A DNA stretch of 42,003 bases from Lachnospiraceae bacterium (lineage in GTDB: Bacteria; Bacillota; Clostridia; Lachnospirales; Lachnospiraceae): positions 1 to 42,003 of the forward strand of contig JAEEOJ010000056.1 of the NCBI GenBank assembly GCA_016284175.1, given 5' to 3'. Shown here piece after piece: positions 31,273-40,507 of this stretch. Position numbers and translations under genes: made by a program. Each line of letters starts with the position of its first letter. Positions within the stretch are counted from its first letter, which is position 1. The notes beneath the pieces are model-generated. The model made no database searches. It was not told where the DNA came from and saw only the letters and a program-made list of their open reading frames with translations.

Positions 31273-32241
31273 ATGCCCTCATCCAAAAATACCCAGGCGG
31301 ATTTTTCCCAGCCTTTCGGAAAATTCGTCTCAAGAAAAATCGAGCATGACGAAGAGACCATAGATTACCTTCCGGGGTATCGTTACCGTATCTGGCATAA
31401 CGACCAGCCGGTCAACTTCGGAGACCATAAGCACAACGCCTTTGAAATCATTCTTTGCACACAGAATACCTATTCGGTTACGGTTGAAAATGAAGTCTAC
31501 AAATTACACGAAGGAGATATCATTTTCATTCCGCCGATGTCGGTTCATTCCATCACGGCTCCCGAAACCGGTGAGCGTTTTATCATGCTCTTTGATTCGA
31601 AATTCTTTGACTATTTCAAATCCAAAAAAGAAATCTTAAATTTCTTTTCCACAACAAAGGTTATCGGAATCAACTCTACGACGCACCTTTATCCGTTAAT
31701 TTATTCTTCCCTAAACAGAATTATCCAGTTGTACTTTGCTTTCAGTGAATTGAATGAAGTGGAAATTTATTCGGAGCTTTTGAAAATCGTAAGTCTGATG
31801 ACACACTCTACGGAAGCCACAGATGAAGAAGATGAAAAGATAATTACGCATTCCGAAATCTACAATAAATTCGTCAGAGTCCTAACCTATATCGAGACTA
31901 ACTATTCGGAAGATCTGGATCTCGAAAGCGTCGCAAAGACCGCGGGCTTTTCAAAATATCATTTTTCGAGACTCTTTAAGCAGTACACGGATTCAACCTT
32001 TTATGATTACCTTTGCAGCAAGCGAATACTCGAAGCGAAAAAGCTTCTTTTAACCAACACTCCCGTAACGGATGTTGCGTTCCAGGTGGGCTTTAACAAC
32101 TTAACCACCTTCTGCCGCTGCTTTAAGAAATACTCGGGCTGCTCGCCCACGCAGTATAAAAACATGATCTCAAAAGAAGAAGGCATCGTTCTCGACAGCA
32201 TCGGAGACATATACCATCTAAAACCTGAAGAAAGCAATTAA
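31273..32241 (+). CDS. AraC-family regulator with N-terminal cupin domain
   Basis: The 322-residue protein has a cupin sugar-binding domain (about 25-150, with GDHKHNAFEIILCTQNTY and EGDIIFIPPMSVHSI) and a C-terminal double HTH (about 205-305) with LDLESVAKTAGFSKYHFSRL and PVTDVAFQVGFNNLTTFCRC. ATG at 31273 follows CGGAGG at good spacing; the ORF extension to 31237 has no site. Divergent from GH3 and convergent with GH43, so it is the likely sugar-responsive regulator of this locus (inference). A REP-like element follows its stop codon. Confidence 0.9.
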   Translation: MPSSKNTQADFSQPFGKFVSRKIEHDEETIDYLPGYRYRIWHNDQPVNFGDHKHNAFEIILCTQNTYSVTVENEVYKLHEGDIIFIPPMSVHSITAPETGERFIMLFDSKFFDYFKSKKEILNFFSTTKVIGINSTTHLYPLIYSSLNRIIQLYFAFSELNEVEIYSELLKIVSLMTHSTEATDEEDEKIITHSEIYNKFVRVLTYIETNYSEDLDLESVAKTAGFSKYHFSRLFKQYTDSTFYDYLCSKRILEAKKLLLTNTPVTDVAFQVGFNNLTTFCRCFKKYSGCSPTQYKNMISKEEGIVLDSIGDIYHLKPEESN

Positions 32242-32246
32242 AAAAA

Positions 32247-32345
32247 GAGCCATCCGGGGACGGTTCTGTTTTGGCTTTTTTTACCACTTGGGGACGGTTC
32301 TATTTTGGCCTTTTTTACCATTTTAGAACCGTCCCCGTTTGGCTC
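32247..32345. repeat. REP-like palindromic repeat (type 1, GGGGACGG core)
   Basis: Two direct copies of GGGGACGGTTCT (32256 and 32290, 34 bp apart, each followed by nTTTTGGCnTTTTTTACCA) and one inverted copy AGAACCGTCCCC (32325-32336), enclosed by GAGCCA (32247-32252) and TGGCTC (32340-32345). The right pair can form a 12-bp hairpin. Repeats of the GGGGACGGTTC kind are known in Firmicutes in connection with REP-associated tyrosine transposases; none is in this window. It lies between convergent genes and could terminate both. Confidence 0.75.
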
Positions 32346-32346
32346 A

Positions 32347-33321
32347 TTAGTCTTCGTAAGGTTTCATTGTGATGATCTTGCCGTTCTCATCATATTTAAG
32401 TTCTCTGAATTTAACACATCTTCTGTGATTAACTCCGCCCGAAAGTGAAGAATCGTGATAGAAAAGATACCACTTGCCTTCGATTTCAACGATTGAGTGA
32501 TGTGTGGTCCAGCCGATTACGGGCTCAAGAATTCTGCCTGCGTATGTGAAAGGTCCTTTGGGTGAATCGCCGATTGCATAAACAAGGTAATGTGTTGTAC
32601 CTGTGGAGTATGAAAGATAATACTTTCCGTTGTATTTATGCATCCAGGGACCTTCGAAATATCTTCTGTCTTCGTCGCCTGCCTTTAAGGGTTCGCCGTT
32701 CTCGTCAAGAATTGTAATCTCCTGAGGAGCTTCCGCAAACTGAAGCATGTCGTCTGTAAGTTTTGCAACCTGAGGTCCGAGTGCCTTTGCATCTGCAGGA
32801 ATCTCTGCGGGATTTTCAACGAATTCGCCGGTCTGCCATTTTTCAAGCTGACCACCCCAGAGTCCGCCGAAATAAATGTAAGCTGCTCCGTCATCATCCA
32901 CAAATACTGCGGGATCGATACTGAAGCTGCCCTTAATGTAATCGGGTTCGGGCTTGAAAGGTCCTGCAGGGTTATCAGATACAGCTACACCGATATGGAA
33001 TCTTAAATCCTTGTCACGTGCAGGGAAGTAAAGATAATACTTTCCGTCCTTTTCTGCACAGTCGGGTGCCCACATCTGCTTGCTTACCCAGGGAACGTCT
33101 CTCATGTTTAAAGCTTCGCCGTTATCTACACAGGGAGCATCCACATTGTCCATAGAAAGGATGTGGTAGTCCTCCATCTGATATTCATCGCCTTCGTCGT
33201 TATCCTCGCCGTCATGTTCAAGGTCGTGTGAAGGATAAACATATATTTTTCCGTTAAAAACGTGAGCGGAAGGGTCCGCTGTATAAATATGTGTTACCAA
33301 AGGTTCATTTTGTTTTGCCAT
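32347..33321 (-). CDS. cytoplasmic GH43 family glycosidase (xylosidase/arabinofuranosidase type)
   Basis: Inverting five-bladed propeller hydrolase, 324 residues, no signal peptide. The three catalytic carboxylates are visible: Asp16 in YTADPSAHV (general base), Asp136 in FSIDPAVF (pKa modulator) and Glu223 in YFEGPWMHK (general acid). Acts on xylo- or arabino-oligosaccharides. RBS AAAGGAG is about 10 nt before ATG. It follows the PPIase gene by 52 bp and GH39 upstream of that, forming a probable GH39-PPIase-GH43 operon. A single catalytic domain without accessory module; substrate inferred from family. Confidence 0.92.
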   Translation of the reverse strand: MAKQNEPLVTHIYTADPSAHVFNGKIYVYPSHDLEHDGEDNDEGDEYQMEDYHILSMDNVDAPCVDNGEALNMRDVPWVSKQMWAPDCAEKDGKYYLYFPARDKDLRFHIGVAVSDNPAGPFKPEPDYIKGSFSIDPAVFVDDDGAAYIYFGGLWGGQLEKWQTGEFVENPAEIPADAKALGPQVAKLTDDMLQFAEAPQEITILDENGEPLKAGDEDRRYFEGPWMHKYNGKYYLSYSTGTTHYLVYAIGDSPKGPFTYAGRILEPVIGWTTHHSIVEIEGKWYLFYHDSSLSGGVNHRRCVKFRELKYDENGKIITMKPYED

Positions 33322-33373
33322 TTTTAGGATCTCCTTTCAGGAACTATATATAATAATATATTACAAAACCCGC

Positions 33374-34561
33374 TCAGTTATCAATCAGATTGTAATTTTC
33401 TGCAAGGTAATTGTCTACTTTGGTTTTCATCGCCTGCTGATAGAGGTAAGGTTCGCCGAATCTCTCTACAGCCTTGTCGTATTCACCCTCATTGAACCCG
33501 AGCGTTATAATCAGCGCATCAAGATCTTCTTTTGATACAGATAAACCAAACTTTTCGAAAAGTGCCTGATAAATAAGGTTCTTTTCAGCCTGCTCTTTGG
33601 CAGATTTTTTGATTTCCTCTTTATATTCCTTCTTGGTCATCTTTCGCATATCAAGAACGTCTTTGTAAGCATCTGTCTGGTAAAGGTTCTGATATGTGGA
33701 ATTAGTGGTCTCCATCTGCTTGTAATCTTTCGCTTTCATGAAAGTCTTCATTTTTGAAAGATATGAAACAGGATAGGATTTAACCTTGGATTCGCTTATT
33801 GCATAATCCTGAACATACTGGTCAAATTTTGTCTGTGCGGCGTTCATTCTGTATTTGTTTAAGAAATCCTCGGCACTTTCAACACTGTAGCCGAAATTCT
33901 TCTGCACAAATTCATCGTTAAATTCCGCAGCTTCATATACACCGTTTAAAGTGATTGTATAAACAACAATCTTTCCTGCGAGTTCTTCGTTTTCAAAGTC
34001 CGTTCTGAAAGGAACGGATACGTCAAATGTCTCGCCTGTCTTATGACCGATGATTCCGCTTTCAAACTCTGTGGGATAAGTACCTAAACCGAGTGTAACT
34101 CTGATACCCATTCCGTTGGTGTTTCCGCCTTCGTATTCCTTCTTACCGTCGATGCGGCCTACATAATCAACGTTTACGGTATCTCTTTCTTTAACTTCCA
34201 CACCCTTCTTGTCAGAAAGGTCGGGATAGGATTCAACGACTGCGTTAATGTAAGTCTGCTCTTCCGCTTCGGTAGGATAGTAATCGCTATTGTTCATGTT
34301 AAGTGCGTTAAAGTCCGCAAGCTCAACATATTTTTCAGCCTTTACTCCTTTTATCTTTCCTTCCTCATTAAGTCCGATGGAATAATTAAGTTCCTTTTCG
34401 GCTTTCTTCGAAGCATCAAATATAAGTGCTCCGGCTATAATTGCGACTACGAGTACTATGAAAACTACTCCGATCACTCTTCCGATTGCCTGGTTTCGCT
34501 CAGCTTTTTTTAATGCTTCTTCTCTTCTTTTTCTCTCAAGCATTCTTTTTTTCTGGCTCAT
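33374..34561 (-). CDS. membrane-anchored FKBP/trigger-factor-like peptidyl-prolyl isomerase
   Basis: Extracytoplasmic foldase of 395 residues. A charged cytoplasmic N-terminus (1-26, MSQKKRMLERKRREEALKKA) is followed by one membrane helix (about 27-49), a FKBP-type domain (about 120-215, with DTVNVDYVGRIDGKKEYEGG, LGLGTYPTEFESGIIGHKTG and VPFRTDF), and a trigger-factor-like C-terminal helical region (about 220-395). Likely helps fold secreted proteins. RBS GGAGG precedes ATG; the gene starts 12 bp after the GH39 stop, inside the apparent GH39-PPIase-GH43 operon. Its presence between two cytoplasmic glycosidases is unexpected. Confidence 0.88.
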   Translation of the reverse strand: MSQKKRMLERKRREEALKKAERNQAIGRVIGVVFIVLVVAIIAGALIFDASKKAEKELNYSIGLNEEGKIKGVKAEKYVELADFNALNMNNSDYYPTEAEEQTYINAVVESYPDLSDKKGVEVKERDTVNVDYVGRIDGKKEYEGGNTNGMGIRVTLGLGTYPTEFESGIIGHKTGETFDVSVPFRTDFENEELAGKIVVYTITLNGVYEAAEFNDEFVQKNFGYSVESAEDFLNKYRMNAAQTKFDQYVQDYAISESKVKSYPVSYLSKMKTFMKAKDYKQMETTNSTYQNLYQTDAYKDVLDMRKMTKKEYKEEIKKSAKEQAEKNLIYQALFEKFGLSVSKEDLDALIITLGFNEGEYDKAVERFGEPYLYQQAMKTKVDNYLAENYNLIDN

Positions 34562-34573
34562 AAAATCCTCCGA

Positions 34574-36097
34574 TTATGCCTGATTTTCATCCGGCACGCA
34601 TTTCTGCGCGATTACCGCTTCATAATCATAGCCGGTATCAGACGTTCTCTTAATTTTCTTTATTTCAAAATATCTTAATTCATTCGGATTAAGATTAAAT
34701 GCAAGGCTTAACTTTCCGTCTTTTACGATCTTGTTTGAAGACTCGATTCCGGGTTCTGCTGCCGCTCTTAAAAGAATCTTCTGCTCATTGTTCATCGATG
34801 CGGGCTCGCCCATTTCATGCCACATCTTCAAAGGATTTGCATGATTCTCATCTACAAACTTCTCAATCATAAAATATTCGCCGTCTTCAAGACTCTCGAT
34901 TTCTATTTCGATTTCTTTGTTTTTGTCTTCGTTATAAAGGTCCGCATTCCATACAAGGCCTCTGATATCGCCGTTCTCTGCTTTTACAACAATGGCGTCT
35001 TCACCTCTTAAAAGACAGTCGCCCTGAAGTTTTTTATAAAAAGCGAATGTGTAGAACGTCGGCTTCTTGATAAGACCGTCTGCAACGAGACCGAATCCGC
35101 CGTGGAAAGGAGTGAAAGGAACTCCGAACTCCTCAAACAGATCGCCGAATGTCCAGTATGAATATGACTCATGCTTGTCACCAAGGCGTGAAAGCATGTG
35201 TGCTACATATGTTGCGTTAAGCACGGTATCATGGATAGGCGCGTTGGGAACATAGGATGTGTTAAATTCGGTGATGAATATTTCCATTCCCTTAAACTCA
35301 TCATATGAATCAACGATATCTCTGGATCTCTCAAGCCACTTGAAAGCATTCTCGGGCTCGTGAAGATCGATATATGCATAATGTCCGTCAAGTCTGGGCG
35401 TATAGCTTGTGTAATGGTGTCTTGAAACAAAATCCATCGGGAGATTTTTTTCTTTTACGAAGTCAAGGAAAGACTTAAGCCATCTCTCATCATCCACGCC
35501 ACAGATAGCGGGACCGCCGACTCTTATCTGATTGTCTACTTCTTTTACGGCCCTGGATGTAAGTTCGTACAGTTTGAAATACTCATCCATGTCCGCATCT
35601 TTCCAGAAAGAAGGGAGGTTCGGCTCATTCCATACTTCCACGGGCCAGTTTCTGATTTCGTCAATGCCGTATCTTTCGATTAAATGACGAAGAGTGGCCT
35701 GAACAAGATCGGTCCATTTCTTATAATCCTTCGGAGGAGAAATTTTTCCCTTCCAGAAGAATGTGGTCTCGGTGCCTGAAGCAAGATCGTCGGGCATGAA
35801 ACCGAGCTCCAGGATAGGGCGGATATTCATTTCAAGATAAGAATCCATAACCATATCAAGATAAGTAAAGCAGTATTCCGCCTTACCTTCCATATGTCTG
35901 AACTCTCTGTAAATACCCATGTATTTTGAGAAAAGGCCATGACCTCTGATGTATGAAAAACCAATCTCATCCTGTGTCAGTTTGAGCTGGTCGAGGTACT
36001 CTTTGTGAAGGGCCAAATCCATTCTGCCGGTACCCACACAGTGAGTGGTTTTGTTATTAAATGCAACGTTTTTTTTCAGGTCTGCAGTATATTTCAT
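34574..36097 (-). CDS. GH39 family beta-xylosidase
   Basis: Retaining exo-acting xylosidase of 507 residues, no signal peptide. Acid/base Glu158 in VEVWNEPNLPSFW and nucleophile Glu277 in MEIFITEFNTSY; these agree closely with the catalytic positions of the classical Thermoanaerobacterium XynB GH39 enzymes. The C-terminal portion (about 370-500) is a beta-sandwich domain. RBS GGAG precedes ATG. First gene of the GH39-PPIase-GH43 unit, and adjacent to the xylose-type CUT2 importer ending at 36282 behind a terminator. Expected to release xylose from imported xylobiose/xylo-oligosaccharides. Confidence 0.93.
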   Translation of the reverse strand: MKYTADLKKNVAFNNKTTHCVGTGRMDLALHKEYLDQLKLTQDEIGFSYIRGHGLFSKYMGIYREFRHMEGKAEYCFTYLDMVMDSYLEMNIRPILELGFMPDDLASGTETTFFWKGKISPPKDYKKWTDLVQATLRHLIERYGIDEIRNWPVEVWNEPNLPSFWKDADMDEYFKLYELTSRAVKEVDNQIRVGGPAICGVDDERWLKSFLDFVKEKNLPMDFVSRHHYTSYTPRLDGHYAYIDLHEPENAFKWLERSRDIVDSYDEFKGMEIFITEFNTSYVPNAPIHDTVLNATYVAHMLSRLGDKHESYSYWTFGDLFEEFGVPFTPFHGGFGLVADGLIKKPTFYTFAFYKKLQGDCLLRGEDAIVVKAENGDIRGLVWNADLYNEDKNKEIEIEIESLEDGEYFMIEKFVDENHANPLKMWHEMGEPASMNNEQKILLRAAAEPGIESSNKIVKDGKLSLAFNLNPNELRYFEIKKIKRTSDTGYDYEAVIAQKCVPDENQA

Positions 36098-36213
36098 CTT
36101 TGTCTCCGTTTCTAAAATCTTTCCTCATAAAATATGCAGAAAACAACACTAACTGATTGTATCACATATAAACTTCATATTCTACCTTATAAATTCTATT
36201 TTTATGCGAAAAA

Positions 36214-36239
36214 AACACCACTCCGAGCGGCCGGAGTGG
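36214..36239 (-). terminator. intrinsic terminator of the CUT2 importer operon
   Basis: CCACTCCG (36218-36225), loop AGCGGC, CGGAGTGG (36232-36239); on the minus strand followed by a T tract (seven T within nine bases). It lies about 40 nt after the permease stop. Confidence 0.8.
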
Positions 36240-36281
36240 CATTTTCTTTTATGTTATTACACCTATTTACACTTTTTATGA

Positions 36282-37499
36282 TTAGTTCTTTGCGATAAGC
36301 TTGAAGCCTCTCTTTGATACTACGTCGAAGATAACGGCTGCAAGAAGAACCAGACCTTTAACAACCTTCTGCATGTTCTGGTCTACACCCATGATAAGCA
36401 TGCCCAGGTTGATAACACCCATAAGGGTTGCACCGATGATAGCGCCGGGAACCGTACCGATTCCGCCGTATGCGGAAGCACCACCGATGAAACAGGAAGC
36501 GATAGCATCCATTTCGTAGTTCTGGCCGTATGTAGGCTGTGCGGATGTCATACGTGCGATTGTAATCATACCTGCCAAAGCTGCAAGGAAGCCCATGTTC
36601 ATGTATGCAAGGAAGTATGTCTTGTTTGTGTTGATACCGGAAAGTCTTGTTGCTTTCTCGTTACCACCTACTGCGTAGAAGTAACGTCCTGTCGTTGTAT
36701 TGGAAGTAATGTATGAGTAAATAAGAACTACAATACTTACAATGATAAGAACTGAAGGAATACCCTTGAATAATGAAAGAAGGATTGTTACTGCAACAAC
36801 TACTGCAGAGATAAGCACAAGCTTGATGATCCAGGGAACAATCTTATCTACTTCATAACCTTTTTTAAGTCTCTTTAATCTTCCGTAGATTTCAAGTCCG
36901 ATGAATAACAATACTGCAACAAATCCGACTACAAGACATGTAACGTTAATTGTAAATACATCTCCGAAGAGTTTTCCGATGAAGTCGGGGATAAAGCAGT
37001 CAGCACCGCCGCCGAATAATTTAAGGAAACCGACTTTGTCGTTAATTGTAACTGTAAGACCGTTAAGTACTACGTTACTCAAACCTCTGAAGATAAGCAT
37101 TCCGGCAAGTGTTACGATGAACGGCGGAATTCTTACGTATGCAATCCAGAAAGCCTGTGTTGCACCGATTGCGATACCTACCGTAAACATAACGATTACC
37201 GCTACCGGCCAGGGAACTCCGAATGAAGCCATAAGTGTGGCACCTACCGCACCTACGAAACATACTACCGAGCCGACCGAAAGATCGATGTTACCACCGG
37301 TTAAGATACAAAGAAGCATACCGGTTGCCAGAACGAACACGTATGCGTTCTGTGAAATAATGTTACTTATATTGTTGGGTAAAAGGATTTTACCCTGAGT
37401 TGTAACTGTGAAAAATATCAAAACTAATGCGAGCACGATAACCATTGCATATTTTTTGATAAATTCAATGACTTTTGCGCTGTCATTCTTTTTTTCCAT
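36282..37499 (-). CDS. mmsB: CUT2 sugar ABC importer permease (XylH/MmsB/GguB type)
   Basis: Inner-membrane permease of 405 residues, with about ten helices in the ribose/xylose-permease family. TM motifs LATGMLLCILTGGNIDLSVG, PFIVTLAGMLIFRGL and ATRLSGINTNKTYFLAYMNM are characteristic. Length and the long loop (about 145-180) match multiple-monosaccharide/xylose permeases rather than ribose RbsC. The start at 37499 (ATG) is preferred, AAGGAG being 7 nt upstream; a GTG one codon earlier is in frame. Follows the ATPase by 29 bp. Terminates at 36214-36239. Confidence 0.92.
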   Translation of the reverse strand: MEKKNDSAKVIEFIKKYAMVIVLALVLIFFTVTTQGKILLPNNISNIISQNAYVFVLATGMLLCILTGGNIDLSVGSVVCFVGAVGATLMASFGVPWPVAVIVMFTVGIAIGATQAFWIAYVRIPPFIVTLAGMLIFRGLSNVVLNGLTVTINDKVGFLKLFGGGADCFIPDFIGKLFGDVFTINVTCLVVGFVAVLLFIGLEIYGRLKRLKKGYEVDKIVPWIIKLVLISAVVVAVTILLSLFKGIPSVLIIVSIVVLIYSYITSNTTTGRYFYAVGGNEKATRLSGINTNKTYFLAYMNMGFLAALAGMITIARMTSAQPTYGQNYEMDAIASCFIGGASAYGGIGTVPGAIIGATLMGVINLGMLIMGVDQNMQKVVKGLVLLAAVIFDVVSKRGFKLIAKN

Positions 37500-37528
37500 C
37501 ACATTTCTCCTTTTCCTAAAAATTATTT

Positions 37529-39061
37529 TTATTCGCTTTCACTCTGAATAATGCGTGCCATAATAGATTCCTGTGTAGCTTCTTCGGCCTGCATTTCTCC
37601 GACTATTCTGCCTTCGTTCATGATGTAAAGTCTGTCGCACATTCCGAGAAGTTCGGGCATTTCCGATGAAATCATGATAACTGTCTTGCCTTCTGTAGCA
37701 AGCTGGTTCATGATACAGTAAATCTCGTACTTCGCACCTACGTCGATACCTCTGGTAGGTTCGTCAAGGATCAAAATATCCGGATCCGCGAACATCCATT
37801 TTGCAAGGAGAACTTTCTGCTGGTTACCACCACTCAAGTTTCCTACATTCTGCTCTACGGTCGGGCATTTGGTTTTAAGTTTTTCCTTATACTCAACCGC
37901 TACCGCATATTCTTTATCTTTGTTGATTACCGAATTTTTACTTACTTCACCAAGATTAGCAAGTGTGGTATTAAACTTAATCGAATTACTTAAAATAAGT
38001 CCGTTACCCTTTCTGTCTTCGGTAACATATGCAAGTTTGTTTTTGATGGCTTCCTGAACATTGTTAAGATGGATTTCTTTGCCGTCCTTAATAATCGTTC
38101 CTTTGATCTTCTCGCCGTAGCTCTTGCCGAAAACGCTCATTGCAAATTCGGTACGGCCTGCACCCTGAAGACCGCAGATGCCGAGGATTTCTCCCTTTCT
38201 TGCATAAATACTTACATGATCGATAATCTTTTTCTCACTGTAAATAGGATGATATGCATTCCAGTCTTTAACCTCGAAGTTAATCTCTCCGATGTTCTTT
38301 TCTCTCTTCGGGAATCTGTCGGAAATTTCACGTCCAACCATTCCTTTTATGATTCTTGCTTCGGAAATATCATCTGTCTGCTTATCAAGAGTTTCGATTG
38401 TGGAACCGTCACGGATAACCGTAATCTTGTCTGCTACGTATGAAATCTCGTTAAGCTTGTGAGAAATGATAATTGATGTAAGACCTTCCTGTTTGAATTT
38501 AAGAAGCAAATCCAAAAGGTCTTTTGATTCATTTTCGTTAAGTGATGATGTCGGCTCATCAAGAATAAGAAGTTTGGCATTCTTTGCAAGCGCTTTTGCG
38601 ATTTCAACCAGCTGCTGCTTACCAACGCCTATATCTTTAATCAAGGTACGCGATGATTCTTTTAATCCGACCGTTCTTAAATATTCATCGCTCTTACCGT
38701 AAGTTTCAGCCCAATCAATCTTCCAGGACTTTCCCTGTTCATTACCCAGGAACATGTTCTCTCCGATTGTCATATAAGGAATAAGTGCAAGCTCCTGATG
38801 GATAATGACGATTCCCAGTGCTTCACTGTCCTTTATGTTAGTGAATTTACATTCTTGACCGTCGTATATGATTTTTCCTTCGTAAGTACCGTAAGGATAA
38901 ATACCGCTTAATACGTTCATCAATGTCGACTTACCTGCTCCGTTTTCACCAACAAGAGCATGGATTTCACCTTCTTCTACCTGAAGGTTGACATTGTCAA
39001 GTGCCTTAACGCCCGGGAATATCTTGGTAATATTTTGCATTTCAAGTAATATTTTGGCCAA
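37529..39061 (-). CDS. mmsA: CUT2 sugar ABC importer ATPase (XylG/MmsA/GguA type), TTG start
   Basis: Duplicated ABC ATPase of 510 residues. First half: Walker [10 protein letters not shown], degenerate signature [15 protein letters not shown], Walker [12 protein letters not shown]. Second half: Walker A-like GLQGAGRTE (degenerate, usual in this family), canonical signature LSGGNQQKV and Walker [14 protein letters not shown]. Powers uptake of xylose and related sugars. The start codon is TTG at 39061, six nt after AGGAGGG; the first ATG is seven codons later, has no site, and would cut the first beta-strand. It is preceded by a 14-bp intercistronic hairpin (39130-39164) and follows the binding protein gene. 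Confidence 0.92.
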   Translation of the reverse strand: MAKILLEMQNITKIFPGVKALDNVNLQVEEGEIHALVGENGAGKSTLMNVLSGIYPYGTYEGKIIYDGQECKFTNIKDSEALGIVIIHQELALIPYMTIGENMFLGNEQGKSWKIDWAETYGKSDEYLRTVGLKESSRTLIKDIGVGKQQLVEIAKALAKNAKLLILDEPTSSLNENESKDLLDLLLKFKQEGLTSIIISHKLNEISYVADKITVIRDGSTIETLDKQTDDISEARIIKGMVGREISDRFPKREKNIGEINFEVKDWNAYHPIYSEKKIIDHVSIYARKGEILGICGLQGAGRTEFAMSVFGKSYGEKIKGTIIKDGKEIHLNNVQEAIKNKLAYVTEDRKGNGLILSNSIKFNTTLANLGEVSKNSVINKDKEYAVAVEYKEKLKTKCPTVEQNVGNLSGGNQQKVLLAKWMFADPDILILDEPTRGIDVGAKYEIYCIMNQLATEGKTVIMISSEMPELLGMCDRLYIMNEGRIVGEMQAEEATQESIMARIIQSESE

Positions 39062-39129
39062 TTTTATCCCTCCTGTTCAGATTACTAAAATTATTTGTCT
39101 TTACTTGTGTCACAATTTTGTTTTTACAT

Positions 39130-39164
39130 AGTTAAGTCCCCTTTTATTCGAAGGGGACTTAACT
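39130..39164 (-). terminator. intercistronic hairpin between binding protein and ATPase genes
   Basis: AGTTAAGTCCCCTT (39130-39143), 7-nt loop, AAGGGGACTTAACT (39151-39164): a perfect 14-bp stem. No T run follows on the minus strand (ATGTAAAAAC), so it more likely stabilises the upstream mRNA or partly attenuates than fully terminates. Same position relative to the binding-protein gene as the hairpin at 25481. Confidence 0.75.
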
Positions 39165-39214
39165 TTATGTAGGGAATGAGTTAAATCATTTTTAACGATC
39201 TACTCATAGGGGAA

Positions 39215-40276
39215 TTACTGTAACTGATCTGCTGTATAGTAACCGGAATCAATTAAGAGTTCCTTGTAGTTGTTAACGTCAGCAAATACCGGCTCGCAAA
39301 GGTATGAAGGAACAACCTTAACACCATTGTTGTATGTAGAAGTATCGTTTGTAGGAGCTGTGCCGCCCTTAAGGATAGCGTCTACCATTTCAACTGTCTT
39401 CTGAGCAAGTGTACGTGTATCTTTGAAGATTGACATTGACTGCTTTCCGTCAAGCATGTTCTTAACGTTAGCGATGTCACAGTCCTGACCTGTGATGATA
39501 GGATAAGGGCTGATGTTGTTAGCTACGAGTGCGTTTGTAACACCGAATGCTGTAGAGTCGTTTGAGCAGAGAACTGCGTCAAGCTTTGTACCGTCAGCGT
39601 AGTTGGAAGAAATGATAGCTTCCATTCTAGCCTGTGCTGCATCTGATGCCCAGTTAGCTGTAGCAACTGTATCAAAATCGATCTGTCCTGAAGGAACTGT
39701 GATCTGACCTGCTTCGATGTAAGGATTAAGAACGTCCATAGCGCCGCCATAGAAGAATCTAGCGTTGTTGTCACCGGGGTCACCAGTGAAGATTTCCATG
39801 TTGTAGCCGCCCTTGCCTTCCTTAAGGCCTAACTGCTCTTCAATGTACTGGCCCTGCTTTGTACCTACCATGTAGTTATCGAATGTTGCATAGTATGTAA
39901 CAGCGTCAGAGTTCATGATAAGACGGTCATAAGCGATTACAGGAATCTTTTTCTGCTTAGCCTGCTCAAGAACTGTTCCGAGTGAATCACCATCGATAGA
40001 AGCGATAACGAGAACGTCGCAACCTGATGAAATCATGTTTTCAATCTGTGTAACCTGTGTGTTGATGTCGTTTGATGCATACTGAAGGTCTACATCATAT
40101 CCTGCTTCCTTAAGAAGCTTCTCCATGTTAGAACCGTCCTGGTTCCATCTCTGAAGATCCTTTGTAGGCATTGCAACGCCGACTTTCTTATTTCCTGAAC
40201 CACCTATTGAACAACCAACGAGTGTAGTTGCTACCATACCTGATGCAAGAAGAACACTGAGTAATCTTTTTTTCAT
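39215..40276 (-). CDS. chvE: xylose/multi-sugar-binding lipoprotein (ChvE/XylF type)
   Basis: Extracellular sugar-binding component of the CUT2 importer, 353 residues. Lipobox TTLVGC gives Cys22 after a basic N-terminus. Pentose-binding features: KVGVAMPTKDLQRWNQDGSN, NDINTQVTQIENMISSGCDV, IAYDRLIMNSDAVTYYATFD and AVLCSNDSTAFGV, with the ITGQDCD strand. ATG at 40276 follows GGGAGG; an in-frame ATG five codons earlier is possible but overlaps that site. Heads the operon to the ATPase (hairpin between) and permease. Direct repeats TCTCATGA (40314, 40328) lie in the leader. Confidence 0.93.
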   Translation of the reverse strand: MKKRLLSVLLASGMVATTLVGCSIGGSGNKKVGVAMPTKDLQRWNQDGSNMEKLLKEAGYDVDLQYASNDINTQVTQIENMISSGCDVLVIASIDGDSLGTVLEQAKQKKIPVIAYDRLIMNSDAVTYYATFDNYMVGTKQGQYIEEQLGLKEGKGGYNMEIFTGDPGDNNARFFYGGAMDVLNPYIEAGQITVPSGQIDFDTVATANWASDAAQARMEAIISSNYADGTKLDAVLCSNDSTAFGVTNALVANNISPYPIITGQDCDIANVKNMLDGKQSMSIFKDTRTLAQKTVEMVDAILKGGTAPTNDTSTYNNGVKVVPSYLCEPVFADVNNYKELLIDSGYYTADQLQ

Positions 40277-40313
40277 TTCTTTACCTCCCATTAAAAAATG
40301 TGATAAGTTATTT

Positions 40314-40335
40314 TCTCATGATGTTGGTCTCATGA
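40314..40335. promoter_or_regulatory. direct repeat TCTCATGA, 14-bp period
   Basis: Two perfect 8-mers (40314-40321 and 40328-40335) in the region upstream of the xylose-binding gene. A tandem site of this kind could be bound by a response regulator, but the spacing is unusual and it may be chance. Confidence 0.3.
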
Positions 40336-40411
40336 ATACAAATACACATTAACACACCTTTTTGCAAAATAAATTGTTACATTCTGCATTTTTTTGATAA
40401 CTTTAAAAATC

Positions 40412-40452
40412 AAAAAAAGTGTATGCTATCAAAAAATTGTCAGCATACACTT
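40412..40452 (-). terminator. intrinsic terminator of the sensor lipoprotein gene
   Basis: AAGTGTATGCT (40417-40427) with AGCATACACTT (40442-40452), 11-bp perfect stem, 14-nt loop, followed on the minus strand by seven consecutive T. It separates the sensor gene at 40508 from the importer operon. Confidence 0.85.
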
Positions 40453-40475
40453 ATCTTTGACAAAAAAATGCTATA

Positions 40476-40506
40476 CGGAGTCTGGCTCGCGCAGCGTGCC
40501 TGGCAC
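40476..40506. repeat. REP-like palindrome (type 2), left copy
   Basis: CGGAGTCTGGC, then TCGCGCAGCGTGCCTGGCAC: an inverted repeat around GGCtCGC and GCGtGCC with a 3-nt centre, plus GTGCCTGGCAC. It aligns with the copy at 41594-41623 with few differences and one indel, in the same orientation. It lies just after the stop of the 40508 gene. Confidence 0.6.
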
Positions 40507-40507
40507 T

